Numbered from the stretch's first letter, positions 15,535-28,590 are shown. The stretch is 64,000 nt of DNA from Agelaius tricolor (GCA_023055355.1 JALJCS010000029.1:5270001-5334000); one strand, 5' to 3'. Numbers and translations are program-made. The notes: generated by a model not told the origin, from the letters alone.

Positions 15535-15692
15535 CCAAGGTGAACCAAAATGGTCCCAAAATGAACCCAAGATGAACCCAAATGGTCCCAAAATGAGCCC
15601 AAGATGAACCCAAAATGGTCCCAAAATGCACCCAAGAGGAACCAAAATGGTCCCAAAATGCACCCAAGATGAACCCAAATGGTCCCAAAATG
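15535..15692. repeat. Short imperfect repeat rich in ATGGTCCCAAAATG
   Basis: Alternating GAACCCAAGAT and GGTCCCAAAATG blocks, roughly 15-33 bp period. Confidence 0.8.
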
Positions 15693-16870
15693 CCCGAGCG
15701 CTCCCGGGGTCTCTCCCTTGGATCAGTTCTGCTCCATTTGCATCTTGCAGTTCATTGTCCCATTCCAGCTTTAGCCCCTGCAGTCCCATCCTTGTTTTTC
15801 TCTCTCCAGCCCACGGGGTTTGTGCTCCTGGGCTGAGATTTGGATCATTTGTCCTTGGTGCCCAGCTGGAGCAGGAATTGTTTTGGAATTTCTGCTTGTG
15901 TCAGCTGGGATGTTTGAACTCTAATTTAAACACAAAATAGCTCTGAATTTTCTAATCTTTTTACAGTGGGTCATGGCAGAGGATTCTGACTGAAGAGAAT
16001 TAACTTTGAAAAATTCTCCTGCACCTTTCATAATTAAGGAGTGATGGGAGACACATTTAATTGCAGGGCAAAGCTTCACAAATCAGAGCAAAGTGCAATT
16101 CTTGCTCAGCCTCACTCCTCAACTTGCAAGGCTCTGGGAGTTCAGATGCTGATGGAACTGCATCGATTTTCCCCTATATTGAAAGCTTCCAAAAAAAAAA
16201 AAAAACCAACCAAAAACCCTCCTCAACAAAAAAATAAACCCCAACCCACCTCCTGGGCTGCAAGTCCCATGGTTCCAATTAAAATCACCTGTTAACTTAA
16301 AAAGGTCCCTTTTTAAAAAGGGTTTAAAAGATTTTCATTTAATTGATCCAACGTAAAATGCTCTTTACAATTACCACTACAAACTACTTGTTTCCCACTG
16401 AGTAAGACCCAATTTGAGATGTTTATCAAGACTTTGCACTCTTTCCACTCTCCATACTGAGTTCTTGAATTCTTTATTGACAGCCTGCATCTGCCAGCCA
16501 GGGATATTTTTAGTTTGTGGCAGGAAAGCTTTTAAAAGGTTCTAATGGTTTGATTTTGCAGGCTCTGTGGCCTCAAGGAAGAAATCAGCTCTAAATGGCC
16601 CCGTGAGTGCTGGGTGCTCCTCATTTCAGAGCAGGAAAATGCCAGGGTTTCACCAATTTCTCAGCATTTCCATCGAGGTTTAGTGCAAAAATCGCCCTCC
16701 CCCTCAGATTTCTGGAATTTTTATCTCCCACCATGAACTTCTTTACAATTAATAAAATTGTGGCACTGGTTGGGCCCTCCTCAGTCTCTGACTTGGACTG
16801 TGGGGTTTGTTTTGAACTTTGGGGCTGATCCCTTCAAAGCCAGAATATTCCATAATTTTTCCTCAAAATA
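15693..16870. other. Intergenic stretch, nothing recognised
   Basis: AT-rich unique DNA with an A-rich stretch at 16190-16215. No gene supported. Confidence 0.5.
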
Positions 16871-16877
16871 TGGATAA

Positions 16878-17072
16878 ATTATTATTAGTATTAGTATTAG
16901 TATTAGTATTAGTATTAGTATTAGTATTATTAGTATTGTTAGTATTGTTAGTATTGTTAGTATTTCATTATTATTTCATTATTATATCACATTTTTATTA
17001 TTATTATTAGATACTATATGCTATATTCTATAATAATAATAATAATAATAATAACATCATCATAATAATAAC

Positions 17073-17115
<43 letters not shown>

Positions 17116-17190
17116 GAATAAGAATAAGAAGAAGAAGAAGAAGAAGAAGAAGAATAAGAATAATAAGAATAATAAGAATAATTCAATTGA
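16878..17190. repeat. Compound microsatellite (TTAGTA)n - (ATT)n - (AAT)n - (AAG)n
   Basis: TTAGTA hexamers (16885-16930) pass into TTGTTAGTA units, then ATT triplets, a short AT-rich spacer, AAT triplets (17031-17115) and AAG/AAT mixtures to 17183. TTAGTA differs from the telomeric TTAGGG. Confidence 0.9.
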
Positions 17191-17576
17191 GGTGAGTTTG
17201 CTGTACAAAACCCATTAATCTGACCCCATTTGCTGCCTCATTGTGCAGATTTAATTTCATTTTTTTCAGCAAGAAAAGGATCCAGAAATCAAAGCCCACC
17301 TTGTTTGGAGCCTTGGGGCATTTCAGTCCGGGGAGTTTCCTTTGGGGAAAAGCAGCTCCCTCTTCCTTTCTCTTCTCTGGGAAAAGAGGAATTCTCCAAT
17401 TTTTCATCCCAAGGTCGCTGAATTCTTGCAGAGTTTCAAGAAATCAAACAATTCCTGGACCCCCAGCTCTCAGAAATTGTGAAATACGAATATTTTAGCA
17501 GCAAAAATCCTCTTTTCCTGCAGTTTTACACCTTTGACCCCTCAGGCTGCAGGAGCCAGGGAGCTGGGAATTGGCT

Positions 17577-18248
17577 TTTCCCAGAAAAACTGGGAAAAAT
17601 GGGGAAAAAACTGGGAAAAACTGGGAAAAAATGGGGGAAAACTGGGGAATACTGGGGAAAACTGGGAAAAATTGGGAAAAACTGGGGGAAAACTGGGGAA
17701 AACTGGGGAAAACTGGGAAATACTGGGAAAACTGGGAAAACTGGGAAATACTGGGAAAAACTGGGGAAAATTGGGAAAAACGGGGGGAAAACTGGGGAAA
17801 ATTGGGGAAAACTGGGGAAAACTGGGGAAAATTGGGAAAAACTGGGGGTAAACTGGGAAAATTGGGAAATACTGGGAAAACTGGGGAAAATTGGGAAAAA
17901 CTGGGGGTAAACTGGGAAAATTGGGAAATACTGGGAAAACTGGGAAATACTGGGAAATACTGGGAAAAACTGGGGAAAAACTGGGGAAAATTGGAAAAAA
18001 CTGGTAAATACTGGGAAAAAACTGGGGAAAAACTGGAAATATTGGGAGGAGAACTAGGAAAAAAACTGGGGAAAATTCAGAAAGACTGGGAAATACTGGG
18101 AAAAAAAATGGGGGAAAACTGGAAAAAATTGGGAAGAAAACTGGGAAAAAACTGGGGGGAAATTGGGAAAAATTAGGAAAAAACCTGGGGAAAAACTGGG
18201 AAAAAACCTGGGGAAAAACTGGGAAAAAAACTGGGAAAAACTGGGATT
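17577..18248 (+). repeat. 10-12-bp G-run minisatellite
   Basis: More than 55 copies of GGGGAAAACT or GGGAAAAACT, nearly all guanine runs on the + strand. G3-4 runs every 8-11 bases meet the general pattern for G-quadruplex formation on this strand. The array has long open frames on + without stop codons for trivial reasons. Confidence 0.95.
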
Positions 18249-18423
18249 TGTGAGTCCTTCAGGCACCCAAAGGAAAGAGATTTTTCCCCCTGGCAGTCAG
18301 CATGGATAGAATTGAAGAAACCTCACCCCAGGAGAGATTTTTTTGTTCCTTGTAAACCCATTTGTGTCTCCATTAAAGAGAAGGAAAAATTTTCCTTTCG
18401 GCCCCTACACCTTGAGCATCATC

Positions 18424-18694
18424 CCCAAAATAATAAAAATAAAAAAAATAAAAATAAAAATAAAAAATGAAAAATAAAAATAAAAATAAAAGTAAAAATA
18501 ATAAAAATAAAAAATGAAAAATAAAAATAAAAATAAAAATAAAAATAAAAATAAAAATAAAAATGAAAATATAAATAAAATTAAAAATGAAAATAAAAAT
18601 AAAAGTAAAAATAAAAATAAAAGTAAAAGTAAAAATAAAAATAAAAGTAAAAATAAAAATGAAAATAAAAATAAAAATAAAAATAAAAATAAAG
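18424..18694. repeat. (AAAAAT)n low-complexity array
   Basis: AAAAAT hexamers with scattered AAAAGT and AAAATGA variants, about 270 bp. There are almost no pyrimidines other than T on +. Confidence 0.95.
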
Positions 18695-19485
18695 CAGAAC
18701 CCTCCCAAAACAGGGGCTGGCATCTCCTGCACTTTGCTCTGCCTGCATTTCAGCCTTTCTCCCGCATTATTTTTTGGGGAAAAAAGTGCCATTTTTGGCT
18801 CTTTTTTTGTGGTTCTCTCAGCATCAATCCCTCAATTTCTCATTAATAAATCCCATTTTAAATGTGTTTAAACCCAGCCCAGCTCTCTGACCTGGGCTTG
18901 CTGCTGACCAAAGCCCCTCCTAAATTTCCAAACTTAAATTAAACCTAAATTTCCAAATTGCCCCAATTACAGTTTTCGATGAGCACAGAGTTTTTCTTTC
19001 CACACTTTAAATTCAATTTCTGGACCAAGAGACAAAACCTTGCAGCCCCTGCCTAATTACAAACCACAACATTTTCAAGTGTCCAGCACCAAGGTGATAA
19101 ATATAGGCATAATTATGGGGTTATTGTGGGGGCTTAATTAGGAGAGCTTAATGAGCTCCTTTTTCCCAATTTTCATCGAGGAGCTCAGAAAAATCAAATG
19201 GAAAATATTTTCATTTAAAGGGCATTCCCAGCACAGGGGTGCTAGAAGAGATTTAATTATTCATGAATAGCTACAAACACCTTTTTTTGTGCCAGAAGGG
19301 GGAAAAATGGGGCTGTGAGCCCAAAAATGAGCATCCAGCAGCTTCAACCTGGATTTTGGGTCAGTCTGTGAAGAATTTTGGGATTTCTCTCCTTGGCTGT
19401 GCTGAGGTTTCATTTGCAAACTTTAATTTGCAGAATTTGGGGGTTTTGGGGGATGAGGGGTTGCTGTGAACGGCCAAGGAGAGCC
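18695..19485. other. Non-repetitive island
   Basis: Unique AT-rich sequence. The part at 19080-19260 has several TAATTA/ATTA cores and could be regulatory; no gene is supported. Confidence 0.4.
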
Positions 19486-19489
19486 TGGG

Positions 19490-20840
19490 CTCCCCAAGCT
19501 CCCCAAATTTCCTGATTTTGGTCCCCAAGAATCCCAAATTTCCTGAGTTTTAGTCCCAGGTACCCAAATTTCCCAGGTTTAGGTCCCCAAGAACCCCAAA
19601 TTTTCTGATTTTAGGTCCCCAAGCAACACAAATTTCCTCTTCTTTTGGTCCTCAAGCTCCCCAAATTTCCTGATTTTTGGTCCCAGGTACCCAAAATTTC
19701 CTGATTTTTGGTCCCAAATTTCCTCTTTTTAGGTCCCCAAGAACCCCCAAGAACCTAAAATCAGAATCCTGATTTTAGGCCTCCCAGCACCCCAAATTTC
19801 CTCTTTTTTGGTCCCCTAGCACCACAAATTTCCTGATTTTTCATCCTCAAGCGCCCTGAATTTTCTGGTTGTTGGTTCTCAAGCACCCCAAAATCCGTGG
19901 TTTTGGTCCCAGACACCCCAAATTCCCTGGTTTTTTGTCCCCAAGAACCCCAAATTGTCTAGTTTTAGGTCCTCAAGCAAACCAATTTCCCTGGGGTTTG
20001 TGTCCTAGCACCCAAAATTTCCTGACTTTTGGTCCTCAAGCACCCCAAATTTCCTCTTTTTAGGTCCCCAAGAATCCCAAATTTCCTGGTTTTAAGTCCC
20101 CAAGCAACACAAATTTCCTGATTTTTGGTCCCAGGTACCCAAATTTCCTCTTTTTTGGTCCCCAAGCACCCCAAATTTCCCAATTTTTTGTCCTCAAGCA
20201 CCCCAAGTTTCCTCTTTTTAGGTCTCTAAGCACCCCAAATTTCCTTTTTTTTGGTCCTCAAGCTCCCCAAATTTCCTGATTTTAGGTCTCCAAGCACCCC
20301 AAATTTCCTCTTTTTTAGTCCCCCAGCACCACAAATTTCCTGATTTTTCATCCTCAAGCACCCTGAATTTTCTGGCTGTTGGTTCTCAATCACACCAAGT
20401 TCCCTGGTTTTGGTCCCAGGCACCCCAAATTTCATTATTTTGGTCCCCAAGAACCCCAAATTTCCTGGTTTTAGGTCCTCAAGCACCCAAAATTTCCTGA
20501 TTTTTGGTCTTCAAGCCCCCTGAATTTTCTGGTGGTTGGTCCCCAAGCACCCGAAATTTCCCAATTTTTTGTCCTCAAGCACCCCAAATTTCCTCTTTTT
20601 AGGTCTCTAAGCACCCCAAATTTCCTCTTTTTTTGGTCCCAAAGAATCCCAAATTTCCTCTTTTTAGGTCTCTAAGCACCACAAATTTCCTGTTTTTTGG
20701 TCCCCTAGCACCCCAAATTTCCTGGTTTTAGGTCCCCAAGCACCACAAATTTCCTCTTTTTAGGTCCCCTAGCACCCCAAATTTCCTGGTTTTGGTCCCC
20801 AGGCTTCACAAATTCCCCAATTTTTGGTCCCCAAGTTCTA
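19490..20840. repeat. 33-36-bp minisatellite, about 38 copies
   Basis: The unit is CCCCAAATTTCCT(GATTTT or CTTTTT)(A/T)GGTCC(C/T)CAAGCA with many single-base variants. Confidence 0.95.
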
Positions 20841-21240
20841 CTCCATGTGCAGGAGTGCCCTGATGAAGCAGCACAACCCCACCTGATTCACCCAAGCACC
20901 CAAAATCTCCTCTTTTTTTTTGCCCCCAAAGCACCCAAATTCCATCATTTTGGTCCCAAACCTTCCCAAATTTCCCGCTTTTCGCTCCCTCCGGCTGCAC
21001 AGCGCCCAGGGGCTGTTCCAGGAGCATCTGAGGGGGTTTGAGCACCAAGGAGCCGAGCTCTGCTCATCCCAGCACCCTCCAAAGGGAAAAGGGAGGGTTT
21101 GGGGGGCAGCTTTGAATTCAGGGTCCCCCTGAGCCTTTCTGCTGCTGAAATTTGAAATCTCTGCGCTGCCAGAGCCTCCTTGGAGCTGCCAGGGGAGGAT
21201 GGAGCCTGGGAAACGCCCTCTGTGCATCCCGCGGGATCTT
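20841..21240. other. Short unique stretch between arrays
   Basis: Moderately GC-rich, about 400 bp, with isolated open frames on both strands; none is recognisable. Confidence 0.5.
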
Positions 21241-21244
21241 CATC

Positions 21245-22890
21245 CTCTGCCTGTGGGAATAAACCCCCAAAAAATGCTCCTTTTCCTTCAGGTTAATCAA
21301 AATAATGAATTCCTGATAGCCACAAGCCATGTTTAACATCCCAGCCTCTGGCTATGGGAATAAAACCCCAAAAAATGCTCGTTTTCCTTCAAGTTAAACA
21401 AAATAACCAATTCCTGATCCAGCTGAAGTGGTGGCAACTGGGCACAAGCCATGTTTAACATCTCAGTCTCTGGCTGTGGGAATAAAACCCCAAAAAATGC
21501 TCCTTTTCCTTCAGGTTAAACAAAATAACCAATCCCTGATCCAGCTTGAGTGGTGGCAGCAGGGCACAAGCCATGTTTAACATCCCAGCCTCTGGCTGTG
21601 GGAATAAAACCTCAAAAAATGCTCGTTTTCCTTCCAGTTAAACAAAATAATGAATTCCTGATAGCCACAAGCCATGTTTAACATCCCAGCCTCTGGCTAA
21701 AGGGGAAAAAACGCTCAAAAATATTCATTTTCCTTAAAGTTAAACAAAATAACCAATCCCCGATGGCCACAAGCCATGTTTAACATCCCAGCCTCTGGCT
21801 AAAGGGGAAAAAACCTCAAAAAATGCTCGTTTTCTTTAAAGTTAAACAAAATAACCAATTCCTGATCTGGTTGGAGTGGTGGCCACAGGGCACAAGCCAT
21901 GTTAACACCTCAGCCTCTGGCTAAAGGGGAAAAAACCCTCAAAAACACTAATTTTCCTTCAGGTTAAACAAAATAACCAATCCCCGATAGCCACAAGCCA
22001 TGTTTAACATCTCAGCCTCTGGCTATGGGAATAAAACCTCGAAAAATGCTCCTTTTCCTTCAGGTTAAACAAAATAACCAATTCCTGATGGCCACAAGCC
22101 ATGTTTAACACCTCAGCCTCTGGCTAAAGAGGAAAAAACCCTCAAAAATATTAATTTTCCTTAAAGTTAAACAAAATAACCAATCCCCGATGGCCACAAG
22201 CCATGTTTAACATCCCAGCCTCTGGCTATGGGAATAAAACCTCGAAAAATGCTCCTTTTCCTTCAGGTTAAACAAAATAACCAATCCCTGATCCAGCTTG
22301 AGTGGTGGCCACAGGGCACAAGCCATGTTTAACATCCCAGCCTCTGGCTGTGGGAATAAAACCTCAAAAAATGCTCGTTTTCCTTCCAGTTAAACAAAAT
22401 AACCAATTCCTGATCTGGTTGGAGTGGTGGCCACAGGGCACAAGCCATGTTTTACATCTCAGCCTCTGGCTAAAGGGGAAAAAACCCTCAAAAATATTCA
22501 TTTTCCTTAAAGTTAAACAAAATAACCAATCTCTGATGGCCACAAGCCATGTTTAACACCTCAGCCTCTGGCTAAAGGGGAAAAAAAACTCAAAAAATGC
22601 TCATTTTCCTTAAAGTTATACAAAATAACCAATCTCTGATAGCCACAAGCCATGTTTAACATCTCAGCCTCTGGCTAAAGGGGAAAAAACCTCAAAAATA
22701 TTCATTTTCCCTAAAGCTAAGCAAAATAACCCATCCCTGATGGCCACAAGCCATGTTTAACATCTCAGCCTCTGGCTAAAGGGGAAAAAACATCAAAAAT
22801 ATTCATTTTCCTTAAAGTTAAACAAAATAACCATTCCCCGATGGCTGCTGGCGTGGTGGCAACAGGGCACAAGAAATATTTAACATCTCT
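21245..22890. repeat. Satellite with alternating 101-bp and 122-bp monomers
   Basis: GCCATGTTTAACATC recurs at 21326, 21448, 21570, 21671, 21773 and 21896 and onward. Spacings of 122, 122, 101, 102 and 123 show two length classes. They differ by a segment of about 21 bp reading AGCTTGAGTGGTGGC. Other parts include CAGCCTCTGGCTAAAGGGG and GTTAAACAAAATAACCAAT. About 15 monomers are present. Confidence 0.95.
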
Positions 22891-22894
22891 GGGA

Positions 22895-23508
22895 TTTTTT
22901 TGGGGTTTTTTTGGGGGATTTTTTTGGTTTTTTTTTTCCCCCAAGGAGCTGCACATCCCCCTGGATTTGGCTGCTCATTTGCTGGCCCTGAAATCCCTCC
23001 CTGCGCCCGAGCTGAGCAGATGAAGCCTCCAAGATCCTTCCCTTTCTTGTGCATTTAGGGGTGAAAAATCAGCAGCAAGGATTCAATTAGCATCATATCT
23101 GTGCCTGCACCCAGGTTTGGGCCTGACAAAAGCAGCATCTGCTTCATTAGGAGTTGCTTAATCAATCCTGACACGGGCAGTTATTATATGGTAACAATGT
23201 CCTCTGGGTGAGTGCTTGGAGGGGAAGGCATGGGGCAACCATGAAAAGATGATTTCCTTCTTTTTCCTTTTTCTTGGAGCTCCTTTCAGCATTGAAAGCT
23301 GGGGCTGACCTCGTGCCTTGCCCCATTCACAGGGAAGTCCCTGATTTCTGACTTGGTGGGGCTAATTTGGCTCTGGAAGTTTGGGGGTTATTTGTAAATT
23401 TATGTAATTTTTTTGTCATCAGAAAATGTGTGGTCAACACTGGCAGGAAGGTTTCTAAACGGTGTGGGATGGATTCATGTGTTACATGGAAATTAAAGTT
23501 GCCTTAAT
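22895..23508. other. Non-repetitive island, possible regulatory element
   Basis: After a T/G-rich run (22910-22940), the stretch 23060-23215 is complex sequence with ATTA/TAAT cores (TTCAATTAGCATCATATC, TGCTTAATCAATCCTGACAC). It resembles conserved non-coding DNA. No coding gene is seen. Confidence 0.35.
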
Positions 23509-23510
23509 TG

Positions 23511-23750
<240 letters not shown>

Positions 23751-23877
23751 TTCTCTCCACAATACACAGAAAAATTTCTATTTTTGGTTCACACCCAATG
23801 CATTGAAGCCCAGATTTACCAAAACACACAAATCTGAGCTCCATTAATCAGAATTCACCCATGCAGAGTCCTTTGCT

Positions 23878-24925
23878 CCTCAGACCAACCCAGAAACCCC
23901 CATGAATCCCAGAATTTGTGAAATTCCCTTTTCCAACCCAGAAACCTCCTTGAAATTCCATTTTCCAATCCATGAATCCCAGAATTTGTGAAATTCCCTT
24001 TCCAATCAAGAAACTCTCATGAAACCCAGAATTTGTGAAATTCCCTTTTCCCACTCAGAAACCCCCATGAATCCCAGAATTTGTAAAATTCCCTTTTCCA
24101 ACCCAGAAAAAAACCCCATCAAACCCAGAATTTGTGAATTTCCCTTTTCCAACCCAGAAACCCCCATGAATCCCAGAATTTGTAAAATTCCCTTTTCCAA
24201 CCAGGAAAAAACTCCATGAAACCCAGAATTTGTGAAATTCCCTTTTCCAATCCAGTAACCTCCTTGAAATTCCCTTTTCCAACTCAGAAACCCCCATGAA
24301 TCCCAGAATTTGTAAAATTCCCTTTTCCAACCCAGAAACCTCCTTGAAATTCCCTTTTCCAATCCATGAATCCCAGAATTTGTGAAATTCCCTTTTCCAA
24401 CCCAGAAACCCCCATGAATCCCAGAATTTGTGAAATTCCCTTTTCCAATCCATGAATCCCAGAATTTGTGAATTCCCCGTTTCCAACCCAGAAAAAAACC
24501 CCATGAATCCCAGAATTTGTGAAATTCCCTTTTCCAATCCATCAAACCCAGAATTTGTGAAATTCCCTTTTCCAACCCAGAAAAAAACCCCATTAAACCC
24601 AGATTTTGTGAATTCCCCTTTTCCAATCCATGAATCCCAGAATTTGTGAATTCCCTTTTCCAATCCATGAATCCCAGATTTTGTGAATTCCCCTTTTCCA
24701 ATCCATGAATCCCAGAATTTGTGAATTCCCCTTTTCCAATCCATGAAACCCAGAATTTGTGAATTCCCCTTTTCCAATCCATGAATCCCAATTTGTGAAA
24801 TTCCCTTTTCCAATCCATGAATCCCAGAATTTGTGAATTCCCCTTTTCCAATCCATGAATCCCAATTTGTGAATTCCCTTTTTCCAATCCATGAATCCCA
24901 GAATTTGTGAATTCCCCTTTTCCAG
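23878..24925. repeat. Composite minisatellite of AATTCCCTTTTCCAA and GAATCCCAGAATTTGTG blocks
   Basis: Units of about 35-65 bp are assembled from CCCAGAATTTGTGAAATTCC, CTTTTCCAA(C/T)CCA and an optional GAAACCCCCATGAAT block. Longer units containing GAAAAAAACCCCAT alternate with short ones. A 321-codon frame on - is a product of the array. Confidence 0.95.
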
Positions 24926-26265
24926 CCCCCCAGCCCCTTGGATTTGGTGGGAACAACTTCTTAGGGGGCATTAATAAAACTTGTGACCCTAATTGGGGGA
25001 AAAGCTGGAATAAAGCCCCAGGTTTGGGGCATTAATGGAAGCCAGAGGGAGCAGCAGAGAGGGATCCAGGCTTCCTGTCCTTTTAGGATTGGATGGCAAC
25101 TAAATTAGAGAAGATGGCTTTCCATAATTTCTCCAAACAATCACTTAATGGGAGAGGTATAATTCCACGAAATAGGTGAATGGAGTACTGATCCATTTTA
25201 TGGAACCATCAATAAACGAAACCTTGCCTGCTTTTAAGATTAAACTGAAGGAAAAAATACAAAAAACCAACAAAAAAAAGCCTTCCCCAAAAAAAAAAAA
25301 GAAAAAGCCTACAGGCAGTGAAGGGAGAAAAAAGAGTATTTATCTTTACAGAGAAAATTTGTGTGCTAGTAAAGTGCAGGCAGTGACAGGAATTTCAATT
25401 ATTTAATCAAAAAGAAAATGAAAGTGGCTTTAAGTGTTGTGATTTGAGCCAGTGAAATCTAATGTGGGCTCACATTGAATATGAGGAAAATGGGAAGAAA
25501 ATTAAAGCTGCTCCTACTTAAATCATGTGGTTACAAATGGTAAATTAGTTTCTCGATGTTTTCATTTAAGTGTTTAAGTGGAAGGTTTTATTCTTAATGT
25601 AGTGTTGTGACACAGAATAAAAACCTTATCTGCCTCTCTGGCTTTTTTTTTTCCTTCCCCCCTCCGTGCTGCTGCCTTAGAAGGCAAAAGGGGAAAAAGC
25701 TGCAGCAGCGTTTGGCTGCTTTTGTGAAAATTGGGAGGCAATCTGCTTTCAGCAGGCTCATTAAGGTAATAGATGAATAATGTCTATTAAAAATGCACTA
25801 GGCTAAATGAATTTAATGCGTGTTGGGAGGGAAATTGCGCTTGCTGGAGGACACAAACTGGAAAATTCTCCTTTTTTTTGTGGTGGTTGTCGTTGGAGTT
25901 ATTTGGGGTTTTAAGGGTTGGTCTCTGTCAGGCGGAAATGCACACGCAGAGGTTTTATTTGGGAGCGTGAGGCAGCTCCTGAAGTCCTGAAATCCTCAAT
26001 GTTTTGGGGAATATTTTCCATGATTCATTGATTCCCGTATTTCTGGCTGATTTCCTGCCTCCAAGCTTATGGCCCTTGCCTGGTAAATTTAATTTCCCAC
26101 ATTATTTTCCAATAATCATTGGCAAACTCTTCTGCCAAGGCCCAGGCTGGGCGCCTCCAAACTCAGAAGAAAACAAAATTTGGGCAGAAAACCCCTTTAT
26201 TTTCTTTTTGTTTTTGCATTGTTAACGTGGTGATTTCATCTCCACCATCAACTTTGAAGAGCAAA
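24926..26265. other. Non-repetitive stretch with a candidate regulatory island
   Basis: No gene recognised. The interval 25540-25860 is complex, with TTCATTTAAGTGTTTAAGTGG, GGCTCATTAAGGTAATAGAT and TGAATTTAATGCG. It is a candidate conserved element. Confidence 0.35.
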
Positions 26266-26267
26266 AA

Positions 26268-26905
26268 ACCACATTTATTATTTATTATCCACATTATATC
26301 TTATATATATAATAGAACACATGCATTGTCTATTATAGACATTATATTATATATTGTTATATATATAACATATTTATTATGTATTATACACATTATATAA
26401 TATATATTCTTCTATATATTATACAACACATTTATTATGTATTATACACATTATATTATATATTATTATATATAGCTACATATATTATAGAACACATTAT
26501 TATACCCATTATGTGATACATTATTATATATAGTTATATATATTATATAACACATTTATTATTTATTATCCTCTTTATATTACATATTGTTTTATATATA
26601 GTTATATATATTATATAACTCATTTATTATTTATTATCCTCTTTATATTATATATTATTTTATATATAGTTATATATATTATATAACTCATTTATTATTT
26701 ATAATACCCTTTATATTATATATTATTTTATATATAGTTATATATATTATATAACACATTTATTACTTATTATCCCCTTTATATTATACATTATTTTATA
26801 TATAGTTACATATATTATATAACACATTTATTACTTATTATCCCCTTTATATTATACATTATTTTATATATAGTTACATATATTATATAACACATTTATT
26901 ATTTA
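26268..26905. repeat. AT-rich satellite, about 60-65-bp unit
   Basis: Units of TATATATTATATAACACATT, TATTATTTATTATCCCCTTT and ATATTATTTTATATATAGTT, about ten copies. Almost pure A/T, with strong cruciform potential. Confidence 0.93.
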
Positions 26906-27225
26906 TGAACTAGGAACCCCATTCTTAAAAACACCAGAGGGATGGGGGTTCAATCAAGACCTAAAAAATCAGAAATTTCCTCCCATCAGTAAGAAATCAG
27001 CAGGTCTGGGCTCTGTGGGATTTTCCATCCCATTTCTCCAGCTCCAAAAGGAAATTCCAAACTCCCTGCAGTGATTTTCAGCCTTCTGCTCCCATCAGGA
27101 ATATTTGGCAAAATTTATATTTGAGGCTGCTAATTGTCCAATTAATTTGACTTAAATTGGCTTCTGGGAAGGGATTTAGGGAGGCATATACAAGCACCAA
27201 TTTCTTTCTTTTTTCCTTATTTTTT
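26906..27225. other. Unique AT-rich spacer
   Basis: About 320 bp between arrays; nothing recognised. Confidence 0.5.
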
Positions 27226-27230
27226 TTTGT

Positions 27231-28590
27231 GCAGGAAATCAGGTTAGAATCAAATATCAGGAATAGCTGGGCTGAATTTAAAAAATGGGTTTGAAAAAAT
27301 CATCTAAATATTTGGTTATTGGTTTGAAAAACCATCTAAATATTTGGTTATTGGTTTGTTATGTGCTATCCACCTGCAATCACTCCTTGTTTTAAATGAC
27401 ATTTTGATATTTACCCTTAAAATTAATATTAAATTTAAAATTAATATTAAATTAATATTGACCAATGTGAGGAAGTGTTTTGAACATCAGACACCATCCC
27501 CTCACTTCCAACACCTCACCTTTGGCAACGGCCAATTCTTCCTTTTTTTCTTTTATTTGAGCAGGAAATCAGGCAAAAATCAAATATCAGGAATAGCTGG
27601 GCTGAATTTAAAAAATGGGCTTGAAAAATCATCCGAATATTTGGTTATTGGTTTGAAGAGCCATCTAAATATTTTGTTATTGGTTTGAAAAAATCATGTA
27701 AATATTTGGTTATTGGTTTGTTATGTGCTATCCACCTGCATCACTCCTTGATTTAAATGACATTTTAATAGTTCCTTTTACAATTAATATTAAATTTAAA
27801 ATTAATTTTAAAATAATTAATATTAAATTAATATTGACCAATGTGAGAAGAGTTTTGAACATCAGACACCATCCCCTCTCTTCCAGCACCTCACCTTTGG
27901 CAATGTCCAATTCTTTCTTTTTTTCTTTTATTTGAGCAGGAAATCAGGCAAAAATCAAATATCAGGAATAGCTGGGCTGAATCAAAAGATGGGCTTGAAA
28001 AACCATCCGAATATTTGGTTATTGGTTTGAAGAACCATCTCAATATTTTGTTATTGGTTTGAAAAAATCATGTAAATATTTTGTTATTGGTTTGTTATGT
28101 GCTATCCACCTGCATCACTCCTTGTTTTAAATGATATTTTAATATTTCCCTTTAAAATGAATATTACATTTAAAATTAATTTTAAAATTAACGTTCTATT
28201 AATATTGACCAATGTGAGAAGAGTTTTGAGCATCAGACACCATCCCCTCACTTCCAGCACCTCACCTTTGGCAATGGCCAATTCTTCCTTTTTTTCTTTT
28301 ATTTGAGCAGGAAATCAGGCAAAAATCAAATATCAGGAATAGCTGGGCTGAATTTAAAAAATGGGTTTGAAAAAATTATCCAAATATTTTGTTATTGGTT
28401 TGTTATGGAATATCTACTTCCATCACTCCTTGTTTTAAATGGCATTTTGATATTTACCTTTAAAATGAATATTACATTTAAAATTAATTTTAAAATTAAC
28501 ATTCTATTAATATTGACCAATGTGAGAAGAGTTTTGAACATCAGACACCATCCCCTCACTTCCAGCACCTCACCTTTGGCAATGGCCAAA
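27231..28590. repeat. 330-375-bp tandem repeat, about four copies
   Basis: GCAGGAAATCAGG marks unit starts at 27231, 27561, 27936 and 28307 (periods 330, 375, 371). Each unit has AATAGCTGGGCTGAAT, TTGGTTATTGGTTTG (in variable copy number), an AT-rich TTAAAATTAATATT tract and CATCAGACACCATCCCCTC. Confidence 0.95.

Noticed and set aside
16878..16960. TTAGTA repeats considered as interstitial telomere
   Set aside because: The vertebrate telomere unit is TTAGGG. The run lacks GGG and grades into ATT triplets.
21245..22890. Regular repeats with alternating spacing, considered as a CRISPR-like array
   Set aside because: The units are contiguous with no unique spacers, and the genome is vertebrate. 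It is a satellite.
24006..24971. A 321-codon frame on -
   Set aside because: Built wholly from the composite minisatellite unit. Neighbouring frames are equally open.
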